The position numbers were made by a program, and so were the translations under genes. A DNA stretch of 64,000 nucleotides from Lineus longissimus. Lineage: Eukaryota; Nemertea; Pilidiophora; Heteronemertea; Lineidae. The notes under the pieces are model-generated. The model was not told the origin of the DNA. It worked only from the letters and a program-made list of their open reading frames with translations, and searched no databases. Within the stretch, counting starts at the first letter, position 1; each line of letters begins with the position of its first letter. Of this stretch, positions 11,790 through 23,312 are shown piece after piece. The stretch lies in the NCBI RefSeq assembly GCF_910592395.1, contig NC_088321.1:9054001-9118000 (forward strand), written 5' to 3'.

Positions 11790-13500
11790 TCACGACACGA
11801 TTGGTTCTCTGCTCTCTAATTTTTTCTGATGCTGCGAATACAAAGATCCTGCGGGAATCAGCTGCAGATTCCTTCCGTTTAATGCTTGTAGTGGAGGCAG
11901 CAACTTCTGACAGTAATCGTATAGTTCCCTTGCATTTCTTATCTTGGCTTCGTGACGTAGGACTGCCTGGCGAGCTGAGAACTTCACTGTAGCCCCTAGT
12001 CCATCACAAGGACCTTTTCCATGGCCACTTTCAAAGTAGTTGCGCTCTGTCGTAATTCCAAATTTTGATTGGAAGAAAGTCAAATCTGTAAAGGCCTGCT
12101 TCCCCTTGTATTGGGAAGCACACCCGTCAGTAAACTGACTCAGATGTTTAACCTTTAGAACATCATCCATAGCTGAGATCTTCTCCAACGCCAACTTCAA
12201 GAAAGAGGTAACTGCTGGCCCGTCATGTGTCAAATCATCCGATATAGCGATGATCGAAATCTTTAGGATACGCCTGTCTTCTGGTTTACTATCTTTATGA
12301 TGCGCGTAAATCATCATTGGGTGGACTGTTACCTGTTGTACAGTCCAATGGGCACTCTGTACTTCTTCGTCGTACAAGCAGGCGTAATTCTCTGCGAAAT
12401 CCAAGACTGTAACTGCATGGCCGATTGGCAAATCTTTGATAATAGAGTTGAGTGCGTTTGACTGATGATATGATGTGAACAGATGTTTAGCAAAGGGTTC
12501 CAACTCGGCTTTTAGCTCCTGAAGGAATGCATCCCCAGTTTTCGTCAGATTGATAAGTTTGCATCTTCTTGTTCCTTGATACCATCCACATAATCCCACT
12601 TTTCATAGGATACTTCCCGGTTAGGTGCCAGTATGTCCTTCAGAACATCATCAATCCTCTTGACTCCACAGCTTTTACAATTTCTGTAGATACAGGATAT
12701 GGATCCTTCACGACACAGTGTGCCATTTGACAGGGCACACAAAGTATCAAGGCTATCTGGCATTTCCTTCCCTGAGAGCAAGTTTTTCACTGCTGTCAAC
12801 TTGAACTGAACGTTGGCATGTTTGCTGCATACACAAACACTTCGATGCTGCTCTCCCGTTTGGACTACATCTCGGGGCTTGGACCTACGGAACACTGTGT
12901 ACTTGAATGGGAACTGTGGATATTCTTGCATGAACATCAGATATGATCTTTGGAGAGTGGTCTGAAGCAGCCTTTTTGGTACATTTGTCCCATCTCTTTT
13001 TTTAGCACATCTTTCATGTTGGGTGAGGCCCGAGAAACAGGTTCTGTACGGAAAAACTGCTTTATCTTGCTGTCCCACTCCTCTGCTTCTAGGGCATCTT
13101 TCCTCTTCCGCCTCATTTCCAAGCAGTGCAGTGATTTTGATCTTTCTCTCTTTATGAAATGAGCCTCAAGAGTGCGCTGGTCAATTTTAAAAGCTTTGGC
13201 AATCCGTCTCTTTGGAACTGTTTTCTTTCCAAAATTTGAATGATCCTAATGCCTGCATGATTTTATCTTCAGACTTTTATGGGTGCTTGGATGCCTTAGC
13301 TTCACGCATAGATACCTGGACAGCCTCAAGGACACTGAATGCTAGGTCAGCCGAGCTGGTATTGATAACTTCCCTCTGTTGATCTTGTGGCAAATCCTGG
13401 AAAACAGACTTCAATACTTGGACCCTGCACTTAGTAGTTGGTGGTAAAACTTCTTGTGCCTTCTTCTTGGCCTTACTTAATGCCTGTCTAGTATTAAAAA
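11790..13500 (-). pseudogene. Gene B, catalytic part: RNase-H-like (DDE-type) transposase candidate, frameshifted
   Basis: Read from high to low coordinates, this part starts with a basic region (VPKRRIAKAFKIDQRT, around 13200). It continues with FFRTEPVSRASPNMKDV, a Cys/His-rich block (CVCSKHANVQ...CIYRNCKSCG), and a C-terminal core in 12599-11790. The core has DFAENY (residues 67-72), HWTVQQVTVHP (84-94), a FTDGCASQYKG block with Asp158, and GHGKGPCDG (192-200). The spaced Asp residues and the HGKGP block suggest an RNase-H-like fold with a DDE/D active site, but I infer this from pattern alone. Frameshifts are visible near 13210, 12990 and 12560. The family is abundant and uncharacterised in many invertebrates. 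It lies antisense to the left-to-right axis of its transposon, like gene A. Confidence 0.65.
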
Positions 13501-13790
13501 GGCCGGGGGACTTCGGGGTACTCCCCTGCGAAATTCGACTGGAAATTGTCGGCAAAAGCCGGCAATTTCCACCTAATTCCAAACTATTTTTCCTTGCCAG
13601 GAGGCTGGAATTAGCTGGAAATTCCAGAAAATGTCAGGGCTGGAGTTTGGCGGTATTTTGGTAAATGGCAGTGCCAGAAAATGCCAGCTCTGGAAAAAGC
13701 TGGCATAACCTGGCATTAGCTGGAACCTAATTTCCAGAGCTGGAATTAGGTGGAAAAATCTTGACCCAGGCCTTCCAGCTGATTACCAAT

Positions 13791-14010
13791 GTCAGGGCTG
13801 TCATTTATTGGAAATAGCTGGCATTAGTTGACATTAGCTGGAAATTACAAATTCAGCATGCAACGAGGAATGTCAGGGCTGTCATTTATTGGAAAAAGCT
13901 GGCATTAGTTGACATTAGCTGGAAATTACAAATTCAGCATGCAACGAGGAATGTCAGGGCTGTCATTTATTGGAAATAGCTGGCATTAGTTGACATTAGC
14001 TGGAAATTTA
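13791..14010. repeat. 81-bp tandem repeat, about 2.7 copies
   Basis: Copies start with GTCAGGGCTGTCATTTATTGG at 13791, 13872 and 13953, an exact 81-bp period. The copies are almost identical, so this is a recent expansion within the host element. Confidence 0.95.
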
Positions 14011-15600
14011 ATATGGAGTATGTGACCTGCTCTACGTTTGAATCGATCACAGCACTGCACACTAATAAACAGGCGTTTTTTGTCACTCAACAGTGACTAT
14101 GATTAGAATCGTTGTGATATGCAACAAGAAGATCTCTTGTCGTGGAGTAAAACCAATAATCGCTTAGTTTTGACTTTGCTGATTGCAATCTTGTCACACG
14201 CACCTGCGATTATCACCACAGACAGGCAATTTTTCACATGCAAACATGATTGCATGTTGATTTTGCTTAATCCCAGGCCGTGCGATTTCCAATTCTAATT
14301 CAATTTTGATGGCATCTGCAATTATAACTGCAAACAAGCAATTTCTGTCACACAGAAATATGAATAAAGGTTGCAGGTTGATTTTGCTTCCAACAGAGGT
14401 TGCTAGGATGACCAGTTCTTGTTGCGGGCACCTGAAATTATCTATGCAAACAAGTGATTTATGTCACTTGCAAACATGATTGCTGTGGCATTATCAAGTT
14501 TTGAGCATATGCCACTGACCTAATCCCTTAGTTTTCTGACACAATCTTGTCACACTGTTATAATGTAAATATCATTCTTGGTGTGTGTTGACCATGGACT
14601 TACACGAGCATAAGAGGCCCTATCATATAAAACGTAAGATTATTGCTTCACTGAGGCTCCTTGCAGACACCTCTGCCAGGCGGACACTTTCCCATTGCAG
14701 ATGGTTTAAGTTGCCACATGACCTGGGTTGGAGTGCTCGTCAATGCCGACTGGCATCGTCAGGGCTCAATGCCCATCCTGGAGACAGCACGTCATTTACA
14801 TCATAGCTAATTGTGATCAGTTGATACGATGACGTCATTGACAATCACTGACAGGAAAATTTTGCCTCTCGTTTAATAATATAGATAGTGCAAAGTATTC
14901 ACATTGTAATATTAGGCTCGTAAGTTTGAGGATCATGGATTGACCAGATTGGTGTGAATTGCCCCAGGGCCCAATGGAACATATGTGTACCAATTTTAAG
15001 TCCAGACTTTACGAAACGTGCCGCGCTAACAATACGGCCGCCACCGACGATGGACGCCACATCATCGCATGAGGCTCACAAGGTGAGCCAAATAAAAAAG
15101 AGGTGCCGTTTTAACTGGATGCCGTGACATCAACATGATGTTAACCACACATAGCACACTCTGTCACTTTGATGTCTGGAGGGCAGGGTTACAGACGGGG
15201 ACTGACGTCCAAAATGGATGTCCAAATAACATCACTGCACGACCTTGAAAAGAATGATGGAGCAAGCCGACTGTTGATTGACTCCATCACTTACATGAGT
15301 CATGAGCTGTGGACATCTCCCATGCAAAATCTTACAGTTATGATACCGTCCGGGTCTACGATCATGCATACAATAATACTGAATACAGGCTTACAGCACA
15401 TACACTGATTCAGGCTTCTTCATATGCTAAAAAAACAACCTCAAGGCCTGTCCAGATTACCCTTTTTGCATTCATTTGAATCCTTATGTGTTCCAATTCA
15501 ATTTGTGTAAACTTTGGATATCTTGATATCGAATTCGGGGTAAAAATCAAGAAATAAGAAGAGCTCCCACATGATTTCTTTGTTTGACTTTTACGAAAAG
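14011..15600. other. Interior of the gene-B-interrupting element, no gene seen
   Basis: A run of similar 150-200 bp segments (around 14080-14560) repeats phrases such as TTTTGCTTAATC, CACATGCAAACATGATTGC and CTTGTCACAC, suggesting old diverged internal duplication. TGACGTCA occurs near 14829. The open frames at 14585-14806 and 15169-15408 have no recognisable domains. Confidence 0.4.
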
Positions 15601-15787
15601 TAAAGTTCCAGAAAATGCCAAGAATTTCCACCCCATGGATAAAGTTCCAGTTTTTGTCAGCTTTTGCCAGCTATAACTTTTCGATGAAACTCTCTAAATT
15701 CAAAGTGTCAGCTTATTCCAGCCAAGAGCTGGAAATTCCAGCTATTTCCAACAAAATCCACCTGAGGTAAAATTCATTTCGCAGGGG

Positions 15788-16247
15788 CAGTGCTCAATAA
15801 TGGCTGGGTAGCGTTTTTCTCTGGTGTTTGAGGATTCAATGATGACGTCTTCTCCACTGCCTTGGTCCGAGATTTTCGCACTTTTAAACACACCCGCAAT
15901 TTCATTTTATTTGCTCTGGTCTTTTCAAGGATCCTCTGATTCCGCGTTTGATCAGCTTTGGACTGGGATTCCTCAAATTCCCTCGCTTTAGCAATAGCTT
16001 CTTCCCTCTTCTTTTTTCTATAGGCAGATTTCCTATTCCTCTCCATCTTCCTTAGTTTTTCCTTATTGATATCCGTCCTCTGCAAATTCTGCTTCAACCT
16101 AAGCATTGCCGCTCTCTCTCGTTCAGCGACTTTGAAAGCTGTATGTGCCTTCTCATCAGACTTCAGTCTGTTTCTCCATTCCTGCTGTTTTTCCTTGTTC
16201 TTCTTTTTCTTCTGTGCAATCTGGAATTCAGTCCTTGTTCTGGGCAT
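15788..16247 (-). pseudogene. Gene B, N-terminal basic coiled-coil part
   Basis: This frame begins MPRTRTEFQIAQKKKKNKEK at 16247 and is strongly charged throughout, with long helix-favouring stretches (RERAAMLRLKQNLQR, EKLRKMERNRKSAYRKKKRE). It looks like a basic DNA-binding or coiled-coil N-terminus. The natural frame is cut at 15787 by the 2.27-kb insertion and resumes at about 13520 as STPKSPGLFNTRQALSKAKKK. The ATG at 16247 is the first in the frame. Confidence 0.6.
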
Positions 16248-17633
16248 GATTAGGCCTACTTATCAAAATCGGAATGTTAACAAATTTAGTGGAATTTGGA
16301 TGATGCATCCCAAAATTGTGGAGATCTACTCAGGCTAAAAGGGTGGATGTCGTCCTGGGTGCCGACAAATGGTACCCAGGTTCGAGATCGCCTGGACAAT
16401 AAGCACCCTGGGTGCAATTACACTAGACAAACAGCACCCAGCTTCTTTTTGCCTGGCTTACGGATCTTAGGGACGAGGACCTTTCTTGCAATCTTGTTTT
16501 ATCTCGCGCCGTGGTACTTGCGTCATTAGCAGTGCGCGAAATAAAAAGAACAGATAAACAGAAAAAAACGCGTATAGGCCTATATGTCTTTAAAAGCACA
16601 TTTTGGAATGTAGGAGGGATATATTCAGAGAATGATAAATTGTATGATGACAAAATGAATGGATTTTCTGCGTATTTTTCTTGACAATCAGTCGATATGT
16701 ACAGATTGGCATGGGGCTAGGGAGCGTATGTCAACCTCCTCCAGGAACCAATGAAAACCCGTTATTATAATGAGGTAAACAATGACACGTGCAAGACTTA
16801 TATACTATGTTGATATACACTATACAGCCGGCAGGGGTAGACTATCAAGGGAACAGGGCAATTGGAGGACAGTATGTTGTTTGGAGGACCAGCTAAACTT
16901 GCTTTTTATGTTGTTTTTTTTGCTCAGCCCCCCCCCCCCCCCATTGTTCCAAATCCGAACACAACATCGATTAGTAGTGCCTACACACAGAGCACCGAGT
17001 GCAGTTTGACACACATATGGATGGACATGATACATGATGTGTGTCGGGATGATGGTAGGCCTAGTGCTGTTGCTGGCATCTAGGCCCTTGAGGGGCCTAA
17101 TTAGCGCTAGCAGCCGATTTAGGCCTACTAGCCTAGACCTTGTTATCAACATCGAATAGACTAAAATGTAGCATTTAGCACGATGTGATAACTTGATTAT
17201 TCACCTTTTTGGCCTAAGCCGAACTCCATTGTATATTGTTTAATAACGGTTGTACCAGACACAAGTGTCAAACAGCATGCAGTCACTCGCGGGTGAAGAA
17301 TTTCGTGCCCACGCCCACCTGATGTATGACGTCACAGTCATCGCTGCGTGAAGATGGCAAACTACAAGACTAGTAGTAGTCTTGTAGTTTGCCAAGACTA
17401 CTACTAGTACTAAACTCCTGTTTGCAGACATCAATATGGGCATGACATTTGATACATGGCAATGGTGGAGTTCGGACATGTGAAGAACCATAATTACAGC
17501 ATGGATCCCCTAAATTCTTTATATAGGGTAATCGTTCAGACTTTATTACTCACCAGAAAACACTTTGTCTTATTACTGTAAAGTCAGTTCCAAACCCTGG
17601 TGTGATGAAAAGGGCATGTATAATAGTGAAGGG
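16248..17633. other. Non-coding 5' flank of gene B
   Basis: No coding sequence is recognised. The stretch contains a C homopolymer (about 16928-16942), a perfect CRE-like TGACGTCA (17327-17334) and a strong hairpin (17356-17393). As the region upstream of gene B it may hold the promoter. The CRE-like site is only suggestive. Confidence 0.4.
17356..17393. repeat. Perfect 16-bp-arm hairpin
   Basis: GGCAAACTACAAGACT, a 6-nt AGTAGT loop, then the exact reverse complement. It is isolated, with no TIR-like ends or duplicated flanks. Confidence 0.9.
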
Positions 17634-17827
17634 GTTATGTACGGGACATTCGTGACTTAAGCTACTAAAAGGTCAGCTGTTTCTAAGATAACATGTCTCT
17701 CATTTGTTTGTTTTGCTTCATTAGCAGTAAATGGCTGTAAATGAAGTAATTATAGCATTACCTCCTCTGCATATATTTATAGAGTTCACTTTAAAGTACA
17801 GTAAAAATTCTGGTTATGTACGGGGCA
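17634..17827. repeat. Subterminal repeats at the right end of the large transposon
   Basis: GTTATGTACGGGACA at 17634 is exact, and GTTATGTACGGGGCA at 17813 has one mismatch. They lie 280-470 bp inside the right TIR and match the motifs clustered inside the left TIR. Confidence 0.75.
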
Positions 17828-18106
17828 GGGGACAGCCTTCAAAAGCGAGGCATGCTGATCAGATATAGGTCATTACCTAATGCATAAGCGTTTTATTTTC
17901 AAATGTAGACATGTATTGCTTGATGTTGGAATGAAAAACCCTAACTATGTGTGCAGATATACACCACTTTTGCCTGGACGCACATTCGAGACTTTGACTC
18001 AGCTTGCTAATAAACAAAGATTGCTGGTTGAATATCTGCACAAGCATGAGATTCACATAGGTTACATGTATATTTATTGAGATTGCAAGTTTTCTTGAAA
18101 CACCCC

Positions 18107-18424
18107 ATATAACATCTTATATTGTAGCATGTGATGTATGTTTTACCAGACTATTATGTGGAAGTATTGTCCTTTGCTAGATTGGGGGTACGGTTCACTT
18201 GAATAAGACAGATGTAAACAATGCAGGTTTGATAAAAGAAGCAATTACACTGTTAACCCGTTGACATGAAGGAACTGTAGTGACTCTTAAAGGGGCAATA
18301 GGGATTACATTACATCTCCCTTTCTAAATTGTCTGTTATTTCTGAACTTAGAACTGAACGTTTGTGCACTTTGATGTGGCTTGAAACATGCTGAAAAGAA
18401 AGGTCTGACTTATCTTAGACATCT
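18107..18424. repeat. Tandem 0.9-kb array, segment 3a
   Basis: Part of one unit, from TATAACATCTTATATTG to CTTAGACATCT, where the next insertion begins. The same unit continues at 23360. Confidence 0.95.
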
Positions 18425-18473
18425 GTACGGCAGCAGATTAGTGCCATAAAAAATAAAATATTACCTCGTTATT

Positions 18474-18627
18474 ACGAGATCTTTTCTCGTTATTATGATA
18501 TCTTTTCTCGTTATTACGAAATGTTATCTCGTTATTACGAGATCTTTTCTCGTTATTACGCGATCTTTTCTCGTTATTACGAGATGTTATCTCGTTATTA
18601 CGAGATCTTTTCTCGTTATTATGAGAT
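18474..18627. repeat. Palindromic minisatellite, left arm
   Basis: Reiterations of CTCGTTATTACGAGATCTTT and CTCGTTATTACGAGATGTTA. The core CTCGTTATTACGAG is itself an inverted repeat (CTCGT...ACGAG). The inverted counterpart is at 23108-23312. Confidence 0.95.
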
Positions 18628-18718
18628 GCGAAAGTGCACGCAACATCGAGGATTAAGGTCTCATTAGGGAGTTGTTTTTAGCTCACCTCTTAGCAGAGGT
18701 GAGCTTATCCCATACCGT

Positions 18719-18730
18719 GGCGTCCGTCGT

Positions 18731-18766
<36 letters not shown>

Positions 18767-18793
18767 TCGTCGTCCGTCGTCGTCCGTCGTCCG
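18719..18793. repeat. (CGT)n microsatellite
   Basis: About 75 bp of CGTCGTCGT with CCGT interruptions near the start of the Helentron-like element. A shorter version sits at the same place in element 2 (31551-31580), so it is a family feature. Confidence 0.95.
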
Positions 18794-19560
18794 TTAGCAG
18801 GGCACGTTTCGTAACTGTTAGAGCTATTGAGTTGAAACTTGGTACACATGTACCCTTATGTAATGACACCTTGGAGACCAAGTTTCGGTCCGATTCGTTT
18901 CATGGTTTGGCCACCAGGGGGCCAAACGTTAAAAGTGAAAATATGCAATATCTCCCTTAATAGTAGTCGGAAAATTTTGAAAAAAATATGGTAGGTACTT
19001 CTAGCAAAGGTGCATCATATATCCTCCGGGTTTTTGATTTGACCTCCTTTTCAAGGTCACAGAGGTCAAATGGTGTGAATTGGCCGTTAGGATGTAACGA
19101 TGGCACGTTTCTAAACTGCAATGACTATTGATACCAAATTTGGTACACATTTACCCTCAGTCAGGTGATCTCAGGGACCGAAGTTTGGTCCAATATGATT
19201 CACCACTTGACCACCAGGGGGCAAAATCCAAAAACCTTAAAAATGTGATTATTCCTTAACTTCTTGCCCGATTGCCACCAATTTGATATCATGGGTACAT
19301 CTAACCACCATACAGTATATGTCACACAGGTTTTTAATTTGACCTTCTTGTCAAGGTCACATAGGTCAAATGGCGTAAATTCGCCGTCAGGCCGTAACTA
19401 TGGCACGTTTCTTAACTGCAATGACTATTGATCACAAATTAAGTACACATGTACCCCTTGGTCAGGTGATCTCAGGTACCGAAGTTTGGTTTGATCTGAT
19501 TAGCCGTTTGGCCTCCAGGGAGGGGGCCAAATCCTAAATTCTTCAAAATGCTATTATTGG

Positions 19561-22382
19561 TCGTCGCGAGAGCAGACCCTTATTGTCAGGTTCTGTCATT
19601 ATGTTTGTGGCAGCATGTGCCTAGCAACCATGCCTAGCAACGGGCATTTTACACTAAAAAATATCTTTAAAATCATTTTTTTTTAAATTTGGTTCCGAGG
19701 AATTGTTTGCAGTACATTCAGCCTCTTTGTCACCAATTTTGAGACAAATCGGAGTAAAAGTGTAGACGCTGAATCGATTTGTTTCAGGTCCGTTTAGCTA
19801 AATGGCGAGATTGACTATGAATGAAGATAGTTTTAGCCCTAGGATGCTCGGCAGTTGTTGAATTGAAATGCAAATTGCGTTGCCAGTATTTGTCCTATTG
19901 TAATAAAACTTAAGTTTTCATTAAAGTTCGTTATCTTGTTCATTGAGTCCTTCGTCTCATGTAAAATGCGAAATGAATAAAATTATTAATTGGGAGCTCA
20001 AAATTGATGAGCGTGTATACGTAGCATGCAGGAATGTTGTGCTGGCCAGCGAGCAGTATGGTGAGTTTCTTCACAAAGCTACGTGTCTTTATCGATGATG
20101 TATGAAGAAACTACGAAGACCCAAGGTAAGCAGTAATCTAATCTGTAATACTCTCAAATTTCAACGAAATCAATCAAGTATTTGCCGAGAAATTAGAAAT
20201 TACGCACAACTTTACAGGATCGCGTCAGCCATAATAATGACATTAATGTACATGCAAATGAGGACTGTCACTTGCTCGTCAATACCGAGCAGCTAATCAC
20301 GTGGGCATAATTATGATAATAAGGTACAGCGGTGGAAAAATTCAAATTCAAATTCAAATTCTTTATTACTCTAAAACGCTAAATAGTCTGGTTCTCTGAC
20401 CTCAATCTCCGGGCTTTTGGTAGGGTTTAGGATCGGGTCAGGTAACAACAACCGTCTACAATTAACACGGCAGAAAAGAGGAGTGTTATTTTTAGATTCA
20501 GCCATTGTTGTAATTTCCCGAGCCAATTATCGTTTTACGGTCGAATTGAGCGCTGTAACTGTCCTAGGATTATGCACTATTTTTGAACACATCATTCTAC
20601 ACTGTAGAAATACCGGAATTACTCTTAAAATGCGCGATTACGGTTATTTCATGTTTCAGACAAAGGGGTTTCCCCATATAATGACGTCACTTTTGGCGAT
20701 ATTGTCATTTTCGCAAAAGTACGATTTGGGACGCTAAACCTTGACCGATTGCGTTGGTTTTTGCAGGATAGGTTTTTTATAATATTAAAAAAATTTAGGC
20801 ATAAGAATTTTTGTGGAAATGGTGGTTTAAGCTATCTATTTATAGATTTTTTTTATTGCCTGACCTACGACAGCGAGAGTGAGGTCAGGAGCCCAGACTA
20901 TAAAACGCCCACTAGGGGCCAACGGTAACATAAAATGATTACAAAATATACAATATAAAGTTACAGGGTATACAAAATAAGATCACAAATATTTAAAGAC
21001 AAAAACATAATAATGGAAATCAGGACAATATAGAGTTACGCAGTTTAAAGAACTCGTTGATAATCGCAGCAGAGGGAGGTGAAGGATGTTCCAGAAAAAT
21101 TGTAGTCAGATCCGACAAAGACAGAAAATGGAGATCACTTCTATTACAACTGCAATGAGTTTAACTGTTTTGACGCACTCCACAATTACTTCCAAGGATA
21201 GCCCTGACAAGAAGGATATAAAGTTAACATCAAGTGCCAGGATTCAAGCCATGCCAACTCTACCATTCGCACATGTACCACCACCTGTCATCACCACTCC
21301 TCTACAAGAGATCAGTGCACTGGAAGAAAATACCATCATAATATCTCTCTACTACATAACTTTTATACTTTCATTTCTTATGATTACAACTTGTGATTAC
21401 AATCATTGTATATGTATAATTCTCCAATATCTTACTGGTTAAGTCTAATCATTGCCATCCATATTCCTTATCTTTTTGTACTGTTCATATTTGCTGACTT
21501 CTTACTCTACTCCCATGTTTATTTTGTATATATATATATATATATTACTTTACTTGTACTGTAATTCAAATTGCTGTAAAATCTCCCACAACTGTATTTG
21601 TCTTCTTACAATGTAAGAACAATTATCTAGTTTAAATCTTTTGTGGAAGATTTCAACCAAATATCTGATTGACCAATTATGTTAAATAAATTGATTCATT
21701 TTGATTTAAATCACTGGTGCTAATTACTTGCTGGTCAAGTACAATCATTTCAAGCAATAAAACAAGCATTTTTAACCATACATATCTTTATTCATTCCTT
21801 TAATCCTTTATGCCTTCAATTTCCTGGTAACTCCCACAACTCCACTTTAGTTTCAGGATTCAACCTACTTTCAGTCACCTCCACCAAGGACGCCATCCAT
21901 CCCATCAATAATTTGCAAACTTCACAATACTGGTGACTTTTTGCATTAAATACTTCTTGCAAACATAAACAGAAATAAAAACCAATCTTGCCTCCCAAGT
22001 AGATAATGCTGCCAGATTTCATAACAGCCGTCCTACAAATAAAGGCCAACAACATTTCCAAACTTTGGGGACGTTCTGGCATCAACGCGACGACCCATAT
22101 TCGCCTATAGGCTTGTTCCTAGTAATGACTTGCCCGATTGGCACCAATTTCATATCATAGGTACATCTAATTCTAACAACCATTCAATGTGTCACCCGGG
22201 TCTTCTTTGATTTGACCTACTTTTCAAGGTCACAGAGGTCGAATGTTATGTAAATTGGCCATTTTGGGGAAATTGTAATTGCTTGGACCTACATCAAACC
22301 TAACACTACATGACACAATACCATGCTCTTTATCCATCTTTCCTCCACATGAGGTGAGCACAATGGCCCTGGCCATTTCATT
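19561..22382. other. Interior without recognised genes
   Basis: Non-coding or decayed sequence. It includes an (ATTCAA)n tract at about 20341-20362 that resembles the 3' tail of a retroposon, a (TA)n tract near 21525-21545, and a TGACGTCA near 20683. The longer open frames (20417-20737, 21086-21442, and 21816-22085 on the minus strand) show no domain I recognise. The last has one CxxC pair and one hydrophobic stretch. Confidence 0.4.
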
Positions 22383-23107
22383 TTATTCATGCGCGGCCAA
22401 GCCCTAACCGTAGTTCGTAAAATCATTGATTTCTCGGTCCTTACAGTATGTCAGCGTTGATTCAGCAGTTGTTTTGGCAAAGACATGTTTTTTTGGAGTT
22501 TCTGAAACCTAGAGCGCTACTCAATAGGCGTTTATACTGTTGTTGCCGACGTATGTGTACACTGAACTTGGGATGTGCGTCGGCCCCGTGTTGAAATGCC
22601 GTCCAGTACCAGTTGGTGCGTTTTTCGCTGATTTGTGCAGAATTCAACATATCTCAAAAGTTCCAATGGTTGACCCTCGATTTTTTTTTGATTTTTGTGT
22701 AGCGTAAGGAACTGTCTTTCATGGGAGAATGGTCTCTGTAAGAATTATTCAGGAAGAAGTGTATAATATTTTGGGGTTTTTCGTGATTGTCCGGCCCAAT
22801 TGGCAATATTGCCATTTGGGATGGTGAACAGAGCTAGGAGCAAATGCGACGCTTATGATTTATTTAAAGAAATAAAATGCCCGATTTAACATCCTGCAGA
22901 ATCAGGGGAATCGGGCGTTTCCAGTGATATACGACACAAATGGGTTGTCCTCATGCATTCACTTTGGAAACGCATTTTAAAATAGATGTTACGTCCTGTT
23001 AATGGGGCACGTCATCGCGTACATTTGGGAAAAACTCCCTAACAAGACCTAAAGCTCAGGATCAAGCGCGGGAAAGGTCCGTACTTTATAGACCCATATA
23101 CCATCAT

Positions 23108-23312
23108 CGCGTAATAACGAGATAACATCTCGTAATAACGAGAAAAGATCGCGTAATAACGAGAAAAGATCTCGTAATAACGAGATAACATCGCGTAATA
23201 ACGAGAAAAGATCGCGTAATAACGAGAAAAGATCTCGTAATAACGAGAAAAGATCGCGTAATAACGAGATAACATCGCGTAATAACGAGAAAAGATCTCG
23301 TAATAACGAGAT
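23108..23312. repeat. Palindromic minisatellite, right arm
   Basis: Reiterated CGTAATAACGAGAAAAGATC, with CGCG and TCTC alternating at unit boundaries. It is the inverted counterpart of 18474-18627 and longer by about 50 bp. The open frame across it (repeated SRYYEIF / SRYYAM) is only a translation of the repeat. Confidence 0.95.

Larger units (their letters stand above)
13523..15787. mobile_element. Non-autonomous TIR element inside gene B (2.27 kb)
   Basis: CCCCTGCGAAAT at 13523 is matched by its inverse ATTTCGCAGGGG ending at 15787, and gene B coding sequence resumes on either side. A 13-bp-arm hairpin follows the left end (13541-13570). The element is rich in variants of TTAGCTGGAAATTCCAG and contains an 81-bp tandem repeat (13791-14010). 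I recognise no transposase. The flanks GGTACT and CAGTGCT are similar but not identical, so the target duplication length is unresolved. Confidence 0.65.
10016..18106. mobile_element. Large TIR transposon, copy 2, both ends present (8.1 kb)
   Basis: The left end GGGGTGTTTCAAGAAAAC (10016) and right end GTTTTCTTGAAACACCCC (ending 18106) form a 21-bp perfect TIR. ATAT sits on both sides (10012-10015 and 18107-18110) and occurs once in uninterrupted array units (AATCATATAACATC), so a 4-bp target duplication is likely. A shorter AT or TA duplication cannot be excluded. Subterminal repeats occur at both ends. The interior holds gene B on the minus strand, interrupted by another transposon at 13523-15787. 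The gene A region present in copy 1 is absent. I cannot assign it to a named superfamily. Confidence 0.8.
18680..22382. mobile_element. Helentron/HINE-like element 1, with nested repeats
   Basis: It starts AGCTCACCTCTTAGCAGAGG (hairpin AGCTCACCT...AGGTGAGCT) and ends GAGGTGAGCAC plus the palindromic AATGGCCCTGGCCATT and TCATT. An identical end occurs at 33285-33315. An internal short inverted repeat followed by a 3' hairpin is the architecture of Helitron2/Helentron-derived non-autonomous elements, so I infer that class. A degenerate 250-300-bp phrase (GGCACGTTTC...GTACACAT...CCAGGGGG...CAAGGTCACAGAGGTCAAA) repeats about three times from 18800 to 19560, and its tail recurs near 22200. The stretch 20340-21710 looks like another inserted sequence. 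Confidence 0.6.

Noticed and set aside
16782-17152. Several overlapping frames around a Pro-rich or Gly-rich stretch
   Set aside because: They arise from the C homopolymer and disagree between frames. No domain is visible.
18664-18849. Poly-Asp frame on the minus strand
   Set aside because: Produced by the CGT microsatellite.
23108-23312. CRISPR-like regular palindromic repeats
   Set aside because: There are no unique spacers. Units are contiguous, the partner is an inverted arm of a TIR element, and the organism is eukaryotic.
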